From the NCBI RefSeq assembly GCF_000430705.1, contig NZ_AUMN01000010.1, positions 113,997 through 177,996 on the forward strand: a DNA stretch of 64,000 bases. Direction: 5' to 3'. The DNA comes from Arthrobacter castelli DSM 16402 (GTDB taxonomy: Bacteria > Actinomycetota > Actinomycetes > Actinomycetales > Micrococcaceae). Below the pieces are notes generated by a model that was not told where the DNA came from, ran no database searches, and worked only from the letters and a program-made list of their open reading frames with translations. The position numbers and the translations under genes were made by a program. Positions 54,452 through 62,897 of the stretch are shown piece by piece; position 1 is the first letter of the stretch; each line of letters begins with the position of its first letter.

Positions 54452-55720
54452 ATGACATCCAAACTCCCGGTCCGCGCCAACGCCGTGACCGAACTGGCGA
54501 AGATGCTCGTCGCCGGCGGCATCTCCACCGACGCCCTCGCCAACGCCCCGACCATTGGCGACATCCGGCAACTGGCCAAGCGGCGGATCCCGAAGATGGC
54601 GTTCGACTTCGCCGACGGGGGAGCGGACGCGGAGAATACGCTGCGGGCCAACACCGGGGACCTGGCCAAGGTGACGTTCGTGCCGCAGTCCCTCGTCGAC
54701 GTCTCCGAGCAACAGCTGAAGACCACCGTCGCGGGAGAGGAACTGCCGCTGCCGCTTATGCTGGGGCCGGCCGGGTCGGTGCGGATTTTCGGCGGGGATG
54801 GTGAGCTGTCCGCCGTCCGCGCGGCGGGCCAGGCCGGGCTGACCTACACCATCAGCACCGCCTCGAGCTGGTCCATCGAGGAGATCGCGGCCGAAGCCAC
54901 CGGGCCGTTGTGGTTCCAGCTGTACATGTGGCGCAGCCGGGACACCGTGCGGACGCTGGTGGAGCGGGCCGCCGCGGCCGGATGCACGGCCCTGGTGGTC
55001 ACCGTCGATGTGCCCGTCAACGGCAAGCGCGCCCGCGACCACCGCAACGGGATGTCGATCCCGCCCAAGGTGACGCTGCGTAACGCGATGGGTGTCGCCC
55101 GGCATCCCAAATGGTTCGCCAGCCTGATGCGCGGTCCCGCGATCGGCTTCCGCAACCTGGAAGGCATCGCCGAAGGCTCCAGCGCGATGTCGCACCAGGA
55201 GTACATCAACACTGAGCTGGTGAATCTGTCCGCCACCTGGGACGATATCGCATGGCTGCGCAGTATTTGGACCGGCCCCTTGTTCGTCAAGGGCGTGATG
55301 AGCCTGTCCGATGCCCACAGTGCGGCCGGCGCCGGCGCGGACGGCGTGGTGGTCAGCAACCATGGCGGCCGGCAGCTGGACGGCCTGCCCAGTTCCATCA
55401 GCGTGCTGCCCCGGATCGTCGATGCGCTCGGGGACCGGCTCAGCATCATTTTCGACGGCGGCGTGCGCAGCGGCGGCGACGTGCTCAAGGCCAAGGCCCT
55501 CGGGGCCGACGCCGTGGCGCTCGGGCGCAGCTGGGTCTGGGGCGCCGCCGCGGCCGGGGGGCGCGGAGTGCAACGGGTGATCGACATTTACCGCAGTGAA
55601 TTGCGGGAGAGCCTCATTCTGCTCGGGCTGGACAACGTGGAGAATATCGACCGCAGCTTTGTGAACTTCCCGCCCGAATGGTCACGGCCGGAGGGATCGC
55701 GGGACCTGCAGGTACGATAG
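54452..55720 (+). CDS. FMN-dependent alpha-hydroxyacid dehydrogenase/oxidase (LldD/glycolate oxidase family)
   Basis: A 422-residue TIM-barrel flavoprotein oxidising L-2-hydroxyacids to 2-oxoacids. Seen: PLPLMLGPAGSVRIFGGDGE, the FMN-binding YTISTASSWS and LWFQLYMWRSRDTV, the active-site lysine in LFVKGVMSLSDA, the catalytic His/Arg in VVSNHGGRQLDGLPSS, and DGGVRSGGDVLKAKALGADA. It lies 34 bases after the Nramp-like transporter and is probably cotranscribed. The D- and L-type dehydrogenases flanking that transporter suggest handling of a hydroxy acid with either stereochemistry. Confidence 0.9.
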   Translation: MTSKLPVRANAVTELAKMLVAGGISTDALANAPTIGDIRQLAKRRIPKMAFDFADGGADAENTLRANTGDLAKVTFVPQSLVDVSEQQLKTTVAGEELPLPLMLGPAGSVRIFGGDGELSAVRAAGQAGLTYTISTASSWSIEEIAAEATGPLWFQLYMWRSRDTVRTLVERAAAAGCTALVVTVDVPVNGKRARDHRNGMSIPPKVTLRNAMGVARHPKWFASLMRGPAIGFRNLEGIAEGSSAMSHQEYINTELVNLSATWDDIAWLRSIWTGPLFVKGVMSLSDAHSAAGAGADGVVVSNHGGRQLDGLPSSISVLPRIVDALGDRLSIIFDGGVRSGGDVLKAKALGADAVALGRSWVWGAAAAGGRGVQRVIDIYRSELRESLILLGLDNVENIDRSFVNFPPEWSRPEGSRDLQVR

Positions 55721-55787
55721 GAATCGATCAAAGCGGTTCGCGCCGCGCTCTATCGCAGCGACCACACGCTAGCCAGAGGTACTCCGG

Positions 55788-56264
55788 ATGGATACGCACA
55801 TGCATCTCGAACCGATTGGTTCCGTTTCTTCACCGCGGGCGGACGCCAGTAACACCACCGGCTGGGGAGACGTCGTAGCCCGCATCGACCTCAACGACGA
55901 CATGGGCAGCCAGTCCCTGGAGGGCCTCGAGGGATTCTCCCACGTCGAGATCTTGTTCTGGTTCGACCAAGTGACCCGGCGGTCCTCCTACGCGCAGCGG
56001 TCCCGGGCGCGGGGCCGGGATGACATGCCGCTCATCGGCGTTTTCGCGGCCCGCGGGCCGAATCGGCCCAATCCCGTCGGCGTCAGCGCCTGCGAGATCG
56101 TCGAGCTCGGTGATACCTGGCTCCGCGTTCGCGGCCTGGACGCAGTCGACGGGACGCCGGTGCTGGATATTAAACCCATCATGACCGTGCTGCTTCCGCA
56201 ACCGACCAGGGAGCCCGAGTGGAGCCGCCGGCTCATGGCCGACTACTACACCGGTTCAGACTGA
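55788..56264 (+). CDS. tRNA methyltransferase TrmO/TsaA family protein
   Basis: A 158-residue protein with the TrmO signature: LEPIGSVSSP at the start, EGFSHVEILFWFDQV and the SAM-binding block FAARGPNRPNPVGVSACEIV. TrmO methylates t6A37 in tRNA-Thr. Length is short of E. coli TrmO (~235) but normal for the bacterial core domain. It follows the hydroxyacid oxidase by 67 bases; no functional link to the pathway is known. Confidence 0.85.
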   Translation: MDTHMHLEPIGSVSSPRADASNTTGWGDVVARIDLNDDMGSQSLEGLEGFSHVEILFWFDQVTRRSSYAQRSRARGRDDMPLIGVFAARGPNRPNPVGVSACEIVELGDTWLRVRGLDAVDGTPVLDIKPIMTVLLPQPTREPEWSRRLMADYYTGSD

Positions 56265-56333
56265 GCACTCACCCGAACCAAGCCCGTGCTGGTTTCCGGT
56301 CGCCCGGCAGGCCCTGTACCCAGGCCCCGGCTC

Positions 56334-57794
56334 TCAGCCTCCCGCCGCCGAAAGCACGGGAGCCTGCCGTGCGAAGCCCGTCGCCTGCTCGAACCCGTGT
56401 CCCACCTGCAACAACTCGACATCCTGCCCGTGACTCATGGCCAGCTGCAGGCCAACCGGCAGCCCGGATTCGCTGAAGCCGGCCGGCACGGATAACGCCG
56501 GAACGCCGGTGGCGGATATCAGGCAGGCCGAGCGCATCCAGCCCAGGTAATTGTCCAGTTCCACGCCGTTAATGGATCCGGGATAGCGCTCGGCGGCATC
56601 AAAGGGGAGCACCTGGGCGCAGGGCGACGCGATGACGTCGTAGCGGTCGAAGAATTCCTGCATCCGGTGCTCCAGCCGTGTCCTGGCCAGCGCGGTCTCG
56701 ATCAGGTCAGCGCTCGACAACTCCCACCCCTGCTCCACGTTCCAGCGGATTTCCGGCTTGATCACCTCACCGTGTTCAGCGACCAGGTCACCCAGGGACA
56801 GGGCGAAGTTGAAGGCGCGGGTATTGCGGAACACCAGGTCCGCCTCGCGGAGGTCCGGCGCGGCCTCCTCGATCCGGGCACCGAGGGATTCGAAGACCGC
56901 CAGCTGCTCTTCCAGTACGCGCTTCACCTCGGCTTCAACCGGTATCCCCAGCCCAAGGTCGGGCGACCACGCGATCCTCATGCCGGTCAAGTCCCGTTCC
57001 AGCGGCTCAGCGAACCTGTGCGGCGCCACCGGCGATGGCGTGGGGTGCCGCGGATGGCTGCCGGAGATGGCGGACATCATCAAGGCGATGTCTTCGACGT
57101 CGCGGGCCATCGCGCCGGTCCGTCCAATCCAGCTGAACAGGTCCGGCGACCCGGGGGAGGGGACGACGTCGGCTGAGGGCCGAAGTCCGGCAACGTTGCA
57201 GAATGAGGCGGGCAGCCTCAGCGACCCGCCCATATCGGATCCGTCACCTGCCGGCTGGATGCGCGAGGCGATGGCCGCGGCGACTCCGCCGCTGCTGCCA
57301 CCGGCGCTCAAGTGCGGGGCGTAGGGATTCGTCGTCGTGCCGAACACTTCATTGAAGGTGTGGGAGCCGGCCGCGAATTCGGGCACATTGGACTTTCCGG
57401 TGGTGACGACGCCGGCGGTCTTCAACCGCCCGATGACCAGGTCGTCGGCATCCGGGACGTGATTGGCGAAGACCTTTGAACCGTGCGTGGTGCGCAGGCC
57501 ACGGGTGTTGTGGGTGTCCTTGTGCGTCATCGGCACGCCGTGCAGCCGCGGCAGTGGGCCGTGTGCGGACATAGTGAGTTCGTCCGCGGCCGTGGCGGCT
57601 GCCACGGCGGCGTCGTCGTCGACGGTGACAATGGCATTAATCGCAGGGTTTACCTGCTCGATCCGCCGCAGCTGGGCGTCTAAAGCCTCCCGGGCCGAGA
57701 TCTCCTTGGAGCGGATCGCTGATGCCAGCGCAGTGGCTGACAGGTCCAGGACGCCCGCACCGGCATCCGAACTCGTGCTATCCGTCGTCGTCAT
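56334..57794 (-). CDS. Amidase signature family protein
   Basis: A 486-residue amidase with the complete Ser-Ser-Lys triad: Lys in PMTHKDTHNTRG, cis-Ser in LSAGGSSGGVAAAIASRIQ, and the nucleophile segment PAGDGSDMGGSLRLPASFCN. It hydrolyses an amide of unknown nature. The ATG at 57794 has AAAGGA eight bases upstream; longer starts lack such spacing. It is divergent from the 3-hydroxyacyl-CoA dehydrogenase-like gene, with a CCTATAGG site in between, so it may be part of the regulon. Confidence 0.92.
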   Translation of the reverse strand: MTTTDSTSSDAGAGVLDLSATALASAIRSKEISAREALDAQLRRIEQVNPAINAIVTVDDDAAVAAATAADELTMSAHGPLPRLHGVPMTHKDTHNTRGLRTTHGSKVFANHVPDADDLVIGRLKTAGVVTTGKSNVPEFAAGSHTFNEVFGTTTNPYAPHLSAGGSSGGVAAAIASRIQPAGDGSDMGGSLRLPASFCNVAGLRPSADVVPSPGSPDLFSWIGRTGAMARDVEDIALMMSAISGSHPRHPTPSPVAPHRFAEPLERDLTGMRIAWSPDLGLGIPVEAEVKRVLEEQLAVFESLGARIEEAAPDLREADLVFRNTRAFNFALSLGDLVAEHGEVIKPEIRWNVEQGWELSSADLIETALARTRLEHRMQEFFDRYDVIASPCAQVLPFDAAERYPGSINGVELDNYLGWMRSACLISATGVPALSVPAGFSESGLPVGLQLAMSHGQDVELLQVGHGFEQATGFARQAPVLSAAGG

Positions 57795-57857
57795 ACTGGC
57801 CATCCTTTCGGCAGGCGGATGTGACATAGATTATCGGCAGGGAGTATGTTGATCTAA

Positions 57858-57869
57858 ACCCTATAGGAA
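57858..57869. promoter_or_regulatory. CCTATAGG operator between amidase and dehydrogenase genes
   Basis: ACCCTATAGGAA, one of five copies of the ATCCTATAGGAT-type palindrome, 75 bases before the dehydrogenase start and 64 before the divergent amidase start. Confidence 0.7.
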
Positions 57870-57944
57870 ACATGATTCCACGTGTGTCGAATCCAGTCCC
57901 ATGGGCCGTTTGCGGCCCGCCCTACGACTCGAAAGAGAATCCTC

Positions 57945-58895
57945 ATGACCCGCAAAGTTGCAATTGTCGGCTCCGGTTACATGGGCGGCGGAATCGCCCA
58001 GGTGCTGGCCCTGTCCGGCGCCACAGTCGCCCTGGCCGATGTTTCGGCAGACGTCGCCGCACAGAACTACGAACGGCTGATCAACGAGTCGAAGGACTTC
58101 GTCGCCGACGGGCTGTTCTCCGAAGGCGCCACCGAAAAGCTGGAGCAGCACCTCACCGCCGCCGCTTCGGTGGAAGAGGCAGTCGCGGACGCCGACTTCA
58201 TCGAAGAGGCAGTCCCCGAAGTCCTCGAGATCAAGAACGACATCCACGCCCGGATCAGCGCGGCGGCGAAGCCGGATGCGATCATCGCTTCCAACACCTC
58301 GACGATTTCCATCGGCGAGATGGCCACGTCGGTGCAGCGTCCGGAGCGGTTCCTCGGCGTGCACTTTTCCAACCCCTCGCCGTTCATCCCCGGCGTCGAA
58401 ATCATTCCGCACGCCGGCACCGACAAGGCGACCGTTGAGGCAGCTCAGGAGATCGTCCACTCGACCGGCAAGGAGACCGCCGTCGTCGCCGACGTCACCG
58501 GCTTTGTGCTCAACCGGCTGCAGTACGCCCTGTTCCACGAAGCGACTCAGTTGGTCGAGGAAGGCGTTGCCGGGCCGGAGGATATCGACACTCTGGTGCG
58601 CACCACCTTCGGCTTCCGACTGCCGTTCTTCGGGCCCTTCGCGATTGCGGACATGGCCGGGCTGGACGTGTACAACTTCTGCTACAAGTCGTTGCAGACC
58701 GACTTCCCCGAACGGTTCGCGACGCCGAAAATCCTGTCCGACCTGGTCGAAGCTGGCAAGCTGGGAACCAAGAGCGGCGAAGGCTTCCTCGATGTTCCGG
58801 CCGAGCGTACGCCCGAGCTGATCGCGTACCGGAACAAGGCCTACGTGGCGATGCAGAAGTTGATCGAGGACCTCGGTCCGGCTCCGCTGCAGTAG
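57945..58895 (+). CDS. 3-hydroxyacyl-CoA dehydrogenase-like / L-gulonate 3-dehydrogenase-like oxidoreductase
   Basis: A 316-residue NAD-dependent dehydrogenase. Seen: the Rossmann motif VAIVGSGYMGGGIAQVLALS, the acidic VEEAVADADFIEEAVPE, catalytic Ser/His in IASNTSTISI and VHFSNPSPFIPGVEIIPH, and GFVLNRLQYALFHEATQLVE. The family covers 3-hydroxybutyryl-CoA, carnitine and L-gulonate dehydrogenases. Lack of other beta-oxidation genes here, plus the GntP permease and C4-sugar enzymes in the same regulon, favours a free sugar acid as substrate. It could supply a 3-oxo acid for decarboxylation. The ATG at 57945 fits the family start. Confidence 0.85.
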   Translation: MTRKVAIVGSGYMGGGIAQVLALSGATVALADVSADVAAQNYERLINESKDFVADGLFSEGATEKLEQHLTAAASVEEAVADADFIEEAVPEVLEIKNDIHARISAAAKPDAIIASNTSTISIGEMATSVQRPERFLGVHFSNPSPFIPGVEIIPHAGTDKATVEAAQEIVHSTGKETAVVADVTGFVLNRLQYALFHEATQLVEEGVAGPEDIDTLVRTTFGFRLPFFGPFAIADMAGLDVYNFCYKSLQTDFPERFATPKILSDLVEAGKLGTKSGEGFLDVPAERTPELIAYRNKAYVAMQKLIEDLGPAPLQ

Positions 58896-58955
58896 GGCGG
58901 TCGCGGCGGAAGTCGCTGCAGAGCCGGAGCAGTAACGAAGCAGGATACGAAACAT

Positions 58956-59867
58956 TTGCACGACACGGAGCAGAGCAATCCAGGGGGAGTGGAGTCATTG
59001 GAGAAGGCGTCGAAGCGGCCCATGCAGTACGTCGGCGTGAGCACCAAAATGTATCTCCGATACCAGGAGAGCCTGGACTGGCTGGCCGGTGTCCGCGATG
59101 AGGTGCTCGCCCGGCCGGCGCTGGCCGGCAAGGTCGGCGTTTTCGTGGCGCCCTCCTTCCCGGTGTTGGAGTCTGCGCGCCGGATCCTGGACAGCAGTCC
59201 GGTGTTGCTGGCTGCACAGAACAGCAGCGCGGCAGGCGGAGCGCTGACCGGAGAAGTCAGCCCGGAGTTGCTGGCGGAGCTTGGCATGGACCTCGTCGAG
59301 ATCGGCCACGCCGAACGGCGCAAGCTGTTCGGCGAGGATGACGCCGTCGTTGCCGACAAAACGACGGCGGTCGCCGCAGCCGGAATGACGCCGCTGCTTT
59401 GTGTCGGCGAGCCTGAACGGCAGAGCGCCGTGGAGGCCGCCGACTTCTGCTACCGGCAGGTCGATGCGGCCCTGGGCAGCACGGTCGCCACGGATGCTGT
59501 GATACTTGCGTACGAGCCGGTGTGGGCCATCGGAGCAGCCGAGCCGGCAGCTGCAGAGTACGTGAACGACGTCGTCGCCCGGCTGCGGCAGCAGCTTGCC
59601 GAACGCTCTGGCGGGGTCGGGAACTCTGGTGTGCCAAGTCCCGGCGGGGCCGGGCATTCCGCCCCTCCAGGCGCCGGCCCGGCCATCCTTTACGGCGGCA
59701 GCGCCGGTCCCGGCTTGCTGCCCCGGCTCGATGCGGTGGACGGTTTGTTCCTCGGACGCTTTGCCCACGATCCCGCCAACCTCGGCGCCGTGCTGGACGA
59801 GGCGCTGCAACGCGCCGGCCAGTCCGCCGACCAGTCCGCCGGGATTCCGCCGGGGGCAACGTCGTAG
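58956..59867 (+). CDS. Divergent triosephosphate isomerase paralogue (LerI/EryH-like candidate)
   Basis: A TPI-fold protein (303 residues from the TTG at 58956; a GTG at 58989 with GGGGGAG upstream is an alternative). Catalytic Lys31 (VGVSTKMYL), His in VEIGHAERRKLFGEDD and Glu in LAYEPVWAIGAAEP are kept, and the phosphate loop AILYGGSAGPG is present. Canonical TPI has NWKM and GHSERR; here the Asn is Ser and the Ser is Ala, which fits the EryH/LerI group that isomerises L-erythrulose 1-phosphate. A Gly/Pro/Ser-rich insertion (about 59608-59680) precedes the phosphate loop. It follows the 3-hydroxyacyl-CoA-dehydrogenase-like gene by 60 bases. Confidence 0.85.
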   Translation: MHDTEQSNPGGVESLEKASKRPMQYVGVSTKMYLRYQESLDWLAGVRDEVLARPALAGKVGVFVAPSFPVLESARRILDSSPVLLAAQNSSAAGGALTGEVSPELLAELGMDLVEIGHAERRKLFGEDDAVVADKTTAVAAAGMTPLLCVGEPERQSAVEAADFCYRQVDAALGSTVATDAVILAYEPVWAIGAAEPAAAEYVNDVVARLRQQLAERSGGVGNSGVPSPGGAGHSAPPGAGPAILYGGSAGPGLLPRLDAVDGLFLGRFAHDPANLGAVLDEALQRAGQSADQSAGIPPGATS

Positions 59868-59872
59868 GCATC

Positions 59873-59977
59873 TGCCGCGCGCACCTGGCAGGCGGGCACC
59901 TGCCGCGGGCACCTGCCGCGCGCACCTGGCAGGCGGGCACCTGCCGCGGGCACCTGTCGCGGGCACCTGGCAGGCGG
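59873..59977. repeat. 41-bp tandem repeat, two identical copies and a partial third
   Basis: Copies at 59873-59913 and 59914-59954 are identical (TGCCGCGCGCACCTGGCAGG plus GCGGGCACCTGCCGCGGGCACC), followed by a partial copy. It fills part of the 331-base gap before the GntP gene; the rest of the gap is GC-rich, apart from the operator at 60105, and shows nothing else. Confidence 0.9.
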
Positions 59978-60104
59978 TCTTCACCAACCCGGGTTCCTGC
60001 CGCCGTCGTGTCCGTCGCCTGGTTCACAATCACGCCAGGCTCCCGCCGCTCCCGCCACCTTCCGGGCTCCCGCCGCCGTCGGACCTGTTTTCAGCACGAC
60101 CTAA

Positions 60105-60116
60105 ATGCTATAGGAT
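60105..60116. promoter_or_regulatory. CCTATAGG operator upstream of GntP permease
   Basis: ATGCTATAGGAT, 10 of 12 matches or better to ATCCTATAGGAT, 82 bases before the permease start. Confidence 0.65.
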
Positions 60117-60198
60117 CTTCGATTATGAATTGAATCACGCCACGGAACACCAATGTCCGCTTGGCCACCCACGAAGTTGTACATAAGGAGTTACCCCA

Positions 60199-61596
60199 AT
60201 GGTTTTGACGCCAATGGCTCCGGAACCAACAATGCCGACTCCCGCGCTTATCGCCATTGCGGTGGGCGCCGTGGCACTGTTGCTGTTCCTCATTATTAAA
60301 GTGCGCCTGCACGCGTTCTTCTCCCTGATCATCGTCAGCCTGCTGACCGCCGTCGTCGCCGGTGTGTCGGCATCGGACCTGCTGGACACCATGCTTGGCC
60401 CGTTCGGCGAGACGCTGGCGACCGTTGCCATGCTGGTCGGTTTCGGGGCGGTGCTCGGCCGGCTCGTCGAAACGTCGGGCGGCGCCACCGTGCTGGCCGA
60501 AAGCCTGATTGGCCGTTTCGGGGAAAAGCGCGCACCGCTGGCCCTGTCTGTCGCCTCGCTGCTGTTCGGATTCCCGATCTTCCTCGACGCAGGGTTTATC
60601 GTCTTCCTGCCGATTATTTACACCGTGGCCCGTCGCCTCGGCGGCGGCCTGCTGCTTTATGCGCTGCCGTCCACCGGTGCTTTCCTGACCATGCATGCGT
60701 TGGTCCCGCCGCACCCCGGCCCGGTTGCCGCGGCAGGGATTCTCGGGGCCGACGTCGGCATGGTGCTGGTGATCGGGCTGCTGGTGGGCATCCCCACCTG
60801 GTATTTTGCCGGTTACCACCTTGGTATATGGCTGGCCAAGCGCAGCCCGGAGCTGGAAGTCCCGCATCTGCTGGGTGATCCGCCGAAGGACACCGAGAAT
60901 CCGCCTAAGTTCGGCACCATCTTGCTGGTGCTGCTGCTGCCGCTGGTGCTGATCTTCATCAACACCGGACTGTCCACGCTGACTGCCGAAGGGCTGCTAC
61001 CTGAGGGTAATCTCGCCATCCAGATCCTGATCTTCATCGGTAATACCCCGATCGCTCTGCTGATTTCGTCGCTGCTGGCCATGTATCTGTTGGTCATCAG
61101 GCGCCAGACCGGGCCGATCGGCGGGAAACTGGAAGACCTGGTGGACGATTCATTGGCGCCGGTTTGCTCGATCATTCTGATCACGGGTGCCGGCGGCATG
61201 TTCGGCGGGGTGCTGACCTCCACCGGCATTGGCGGTGCCATGACCGACGGCCTCGACGCCTTGGGGCTGCCGCTGATCGTGGTGGGCTTCCTGATTGCCG
61301 TGATTATGCGCGTGGCGCAGGGCTCGGCCACTGTCGCGGGTATCACTGCGGCCGGGCTGATGGCCCCCGCAGTCAACGCCGCCGGAGACATGAGCACCGT
61401 GGCTCTGGCGTGTATCGTCGTTGCCATCGTGGCCGGCGCCATTACCTTCTCCCATGTGAACGACTCCGGCTTCTGGCTGGTCAGCCGGTTCCTGGGGATG
61501 GGGACCACGCTGGCGCTGAAGACATGGACGGTCATTGCCACCGCTGTCGGCTTCATGGCCTTTGGGTTGGTGTGCATCGTCTACGCGTTCGCGTAG
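60199..61596 (+). CDS. GntP-family gluconate/sugar-acid:H+ symporter
   Basis: A 465-residue transporter with about 12-14 helices. The GntP family is shown by AVVAGVSASDLLDTMLGPFG, GFGAVLGRLVETSGGATVLA, FGFPIFLDAGFIVFLPIIY and GAITFSHVNDSGFWLVSRFL, all strongly conserved. Members import gluconate, idonate, glycerate, galactarate or tetronates. AAGGAG precedes the ATG at 60199 by eight bases. The CCTATAGG site upstream places it in the same regulon as the dehydrogenase and kinase genes, so it is likely the main importer of the pathway's acid. Confidence 0.93.
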   Translation: MVLTPMAPEPTMPTPALIAIAVGAVALLLFLIIKVRLHAFFSLIIVSLLTAVVAGVSASDLLDTMLGPFGETLATVAMLVGFGAVLGRLVETSGGATVLAESLIGRFGEKRAPLALSVASLLFGFPIFLDAGFIVFLPIIYTVARRLGGGLLLYALPSTGAFLTMHALVPPHPGPVAAAGILGADVGMVLVIGLLVGIPTWYFAGYHLGIWLAKRSPELEVPHLLGDPPKDTENPPKFGTILLVLLLPLVLIFINTGLSTLTAEGLLPEGNLAIQILIFIGNTPIALLISSLLAMYLLVIRRQTGPIGGKLEDLVDDSLAPVCSIILITGAGGMFGGVLTSTGIGGAMTDGLDALGLPLIVVGFLIAVIMRVAQGSATVAGITAAGLMAPAVNAAGDMSTVALACIVVAIVAGAITFSHVNDSGFWLVSRFLGMGTTLALKTWTVIATAVGFMAFGLVCIVYAFA

Positions 61597-61799
61597 CCCC
61601 TGTGGTGCACTGCGTGGTGCCCCGGCGGTTCGCCGGGGCACCACGTGTCCCGGGCGTCCAGGCGTCCGGGGCGGCCGGGAGTCGTTGCGGATCTCTTCCC
61701 TTGGTGACTGGTGCCGTTGTCGTTGGTGACTGGCGCCGACCTCGCGTGGCCCTCCCTTGGTAGCCTGAAAGCCGTACCTGACGAGGGAGCTGATGGGCG

Positions 61800-62816
61800 A
61801 TGACCCTGGTTGATAATGCCGTGTATGTCGGCGGGCAGCGGACGGCGGATCCGCGCAGCCTGGACGAGACGTACGAGGTGATGCGCGAGCGGGGAGGCAT
61901 GGCCTGGATCGGGCTGTACCGCCCGGATGCCGGAGAGGTCGAGTCTCTCGCTGACGAGTTCCGGCTCCACGAACTGGCTGTCGAAGACGCGCTGCGCGGA
62001 CATCAGCGGTCCAAGCTGGAGAACTACGGGTCGACGCTCTTTACGGTGTTGCGGCCGGCCCGCTACCTGGACGACACCGAGAAGGTCGAGTTCGGGGAGC
62101 TGCATGTCTTTGTCGGGGCCGACTTCCTGGTCAGTGTCCGTCATGCCGAGTCGTTGGACCTGGGCCGGGTGCGGCAGCGGATGGAAGCCGACCCGGAACT
62201 GCTGGCCATGGGCCCGCCCGCGGCACTGTACGCAATTCTCGATGAGGTCGTGGACGCCTATGGCCCGGTGGTGGCCGGGCTGGAAAATGACATCGACGAG
62301 ATCGAAGACCAGATCTTCAATGGCGATCCCACCGTTTCACGGCGGATCTACGAGCTCTCCCGCGAAGTGACCGAATTCCAGCGCGCGACACATCCGCTGG
62401 AGGAGGTGATCGCCGCCCTGGAGAAAGGGATGGCCAATTTCCAGGTCAATGTTGAACTGCAGCGAAAACTGCGTGACGTGCGCGACCATGTGATCCGCGT
62501 CGTCGAACGTGTCGATTCCTTCCGTGTCCTGCTGCAGAACGCACTCACCGTCAACGCGACGTTGGTGGCGCAGCGGCAGAACGAGGAGATGCGGAGGCTA
62601 TCTGAAACGAGCCTGGAGCAGAACGAGGAAATCAAACGGATTTCTTCCTGGGCGGCGATCATTTTCGCGCCGACGCTGATCGGCACGGTCTACGGGATGA
62701 ACTTTGACCGCATGCCCGAACTTGATTGGGTGTGGGGGTATCCGTTCTCGCTGGGGCTCATGGTCGCCACCGGCGGGGTGCTGTATGCCGTGTTCAAGTG
62801 GATGAAGTGGCTATAG
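61800..62816 (+). CDS. corA: CorA-type magnesium/cobalt transporter
   Basis: A 338-residue CorA channel. A long cytoplasmic alpha/beta domain and coiled stalk (LENDIDEIEDQIFNGDPTVS, LEEVIAALEKG) precede two C-terminal helices, with the ion-selectivity motif in GTVYGMNFDRMPELDWVWGY. It moves Mg2+ or Co2+ passively. The ATG at 61800 has GAGGGAG upstream. No Mg-box was recognised. The gene is not visibly related to the regulon upstream. Confidence 0.93.
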   Translation: MTLVDNAVYVGGQRTADPRSLDETYEVMRERGGMAWIGLYRPDAGEVESLADEFRLHELAVEDALRGHQRSKLENYGSTLFTVLRPARYLDDTEKVEFGELHVFVGADFLVSVRHAESLDLGRVRQRMEADPELLAMGPPAALYAILDEVVDAYGPVVAGLENDIDEIEDQIFNGDPTVSRRIYELSREVTEFQRATHPLEEVIAALEKGMANFQVNVELQRKLRDVRDHVIRVVERVDSFRVLLQNALTVNATLVAQRQNEEMRRLSETSLEQNEEIKRISSWAAIIFAPTLIGTVYGMNFDRMPELDWVWGYPFSLGLMVATGGVLYAVFKWMKWL

Positions 62817-62897
62817 GCGGCTTGCGCCCTGAAATGTCGGCGCCATGGCTTAGGTTGGATGCAGGAGCGAAAGCGGCAAGACTTTGAAAGGAACAGC

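Noticed and set aside
62808..62817. CTATAGG at the end of corA as another regulon site
   Set aside because: It is formed by the last codon and stop of corA, lies 3' of the gene and has poor flanks.
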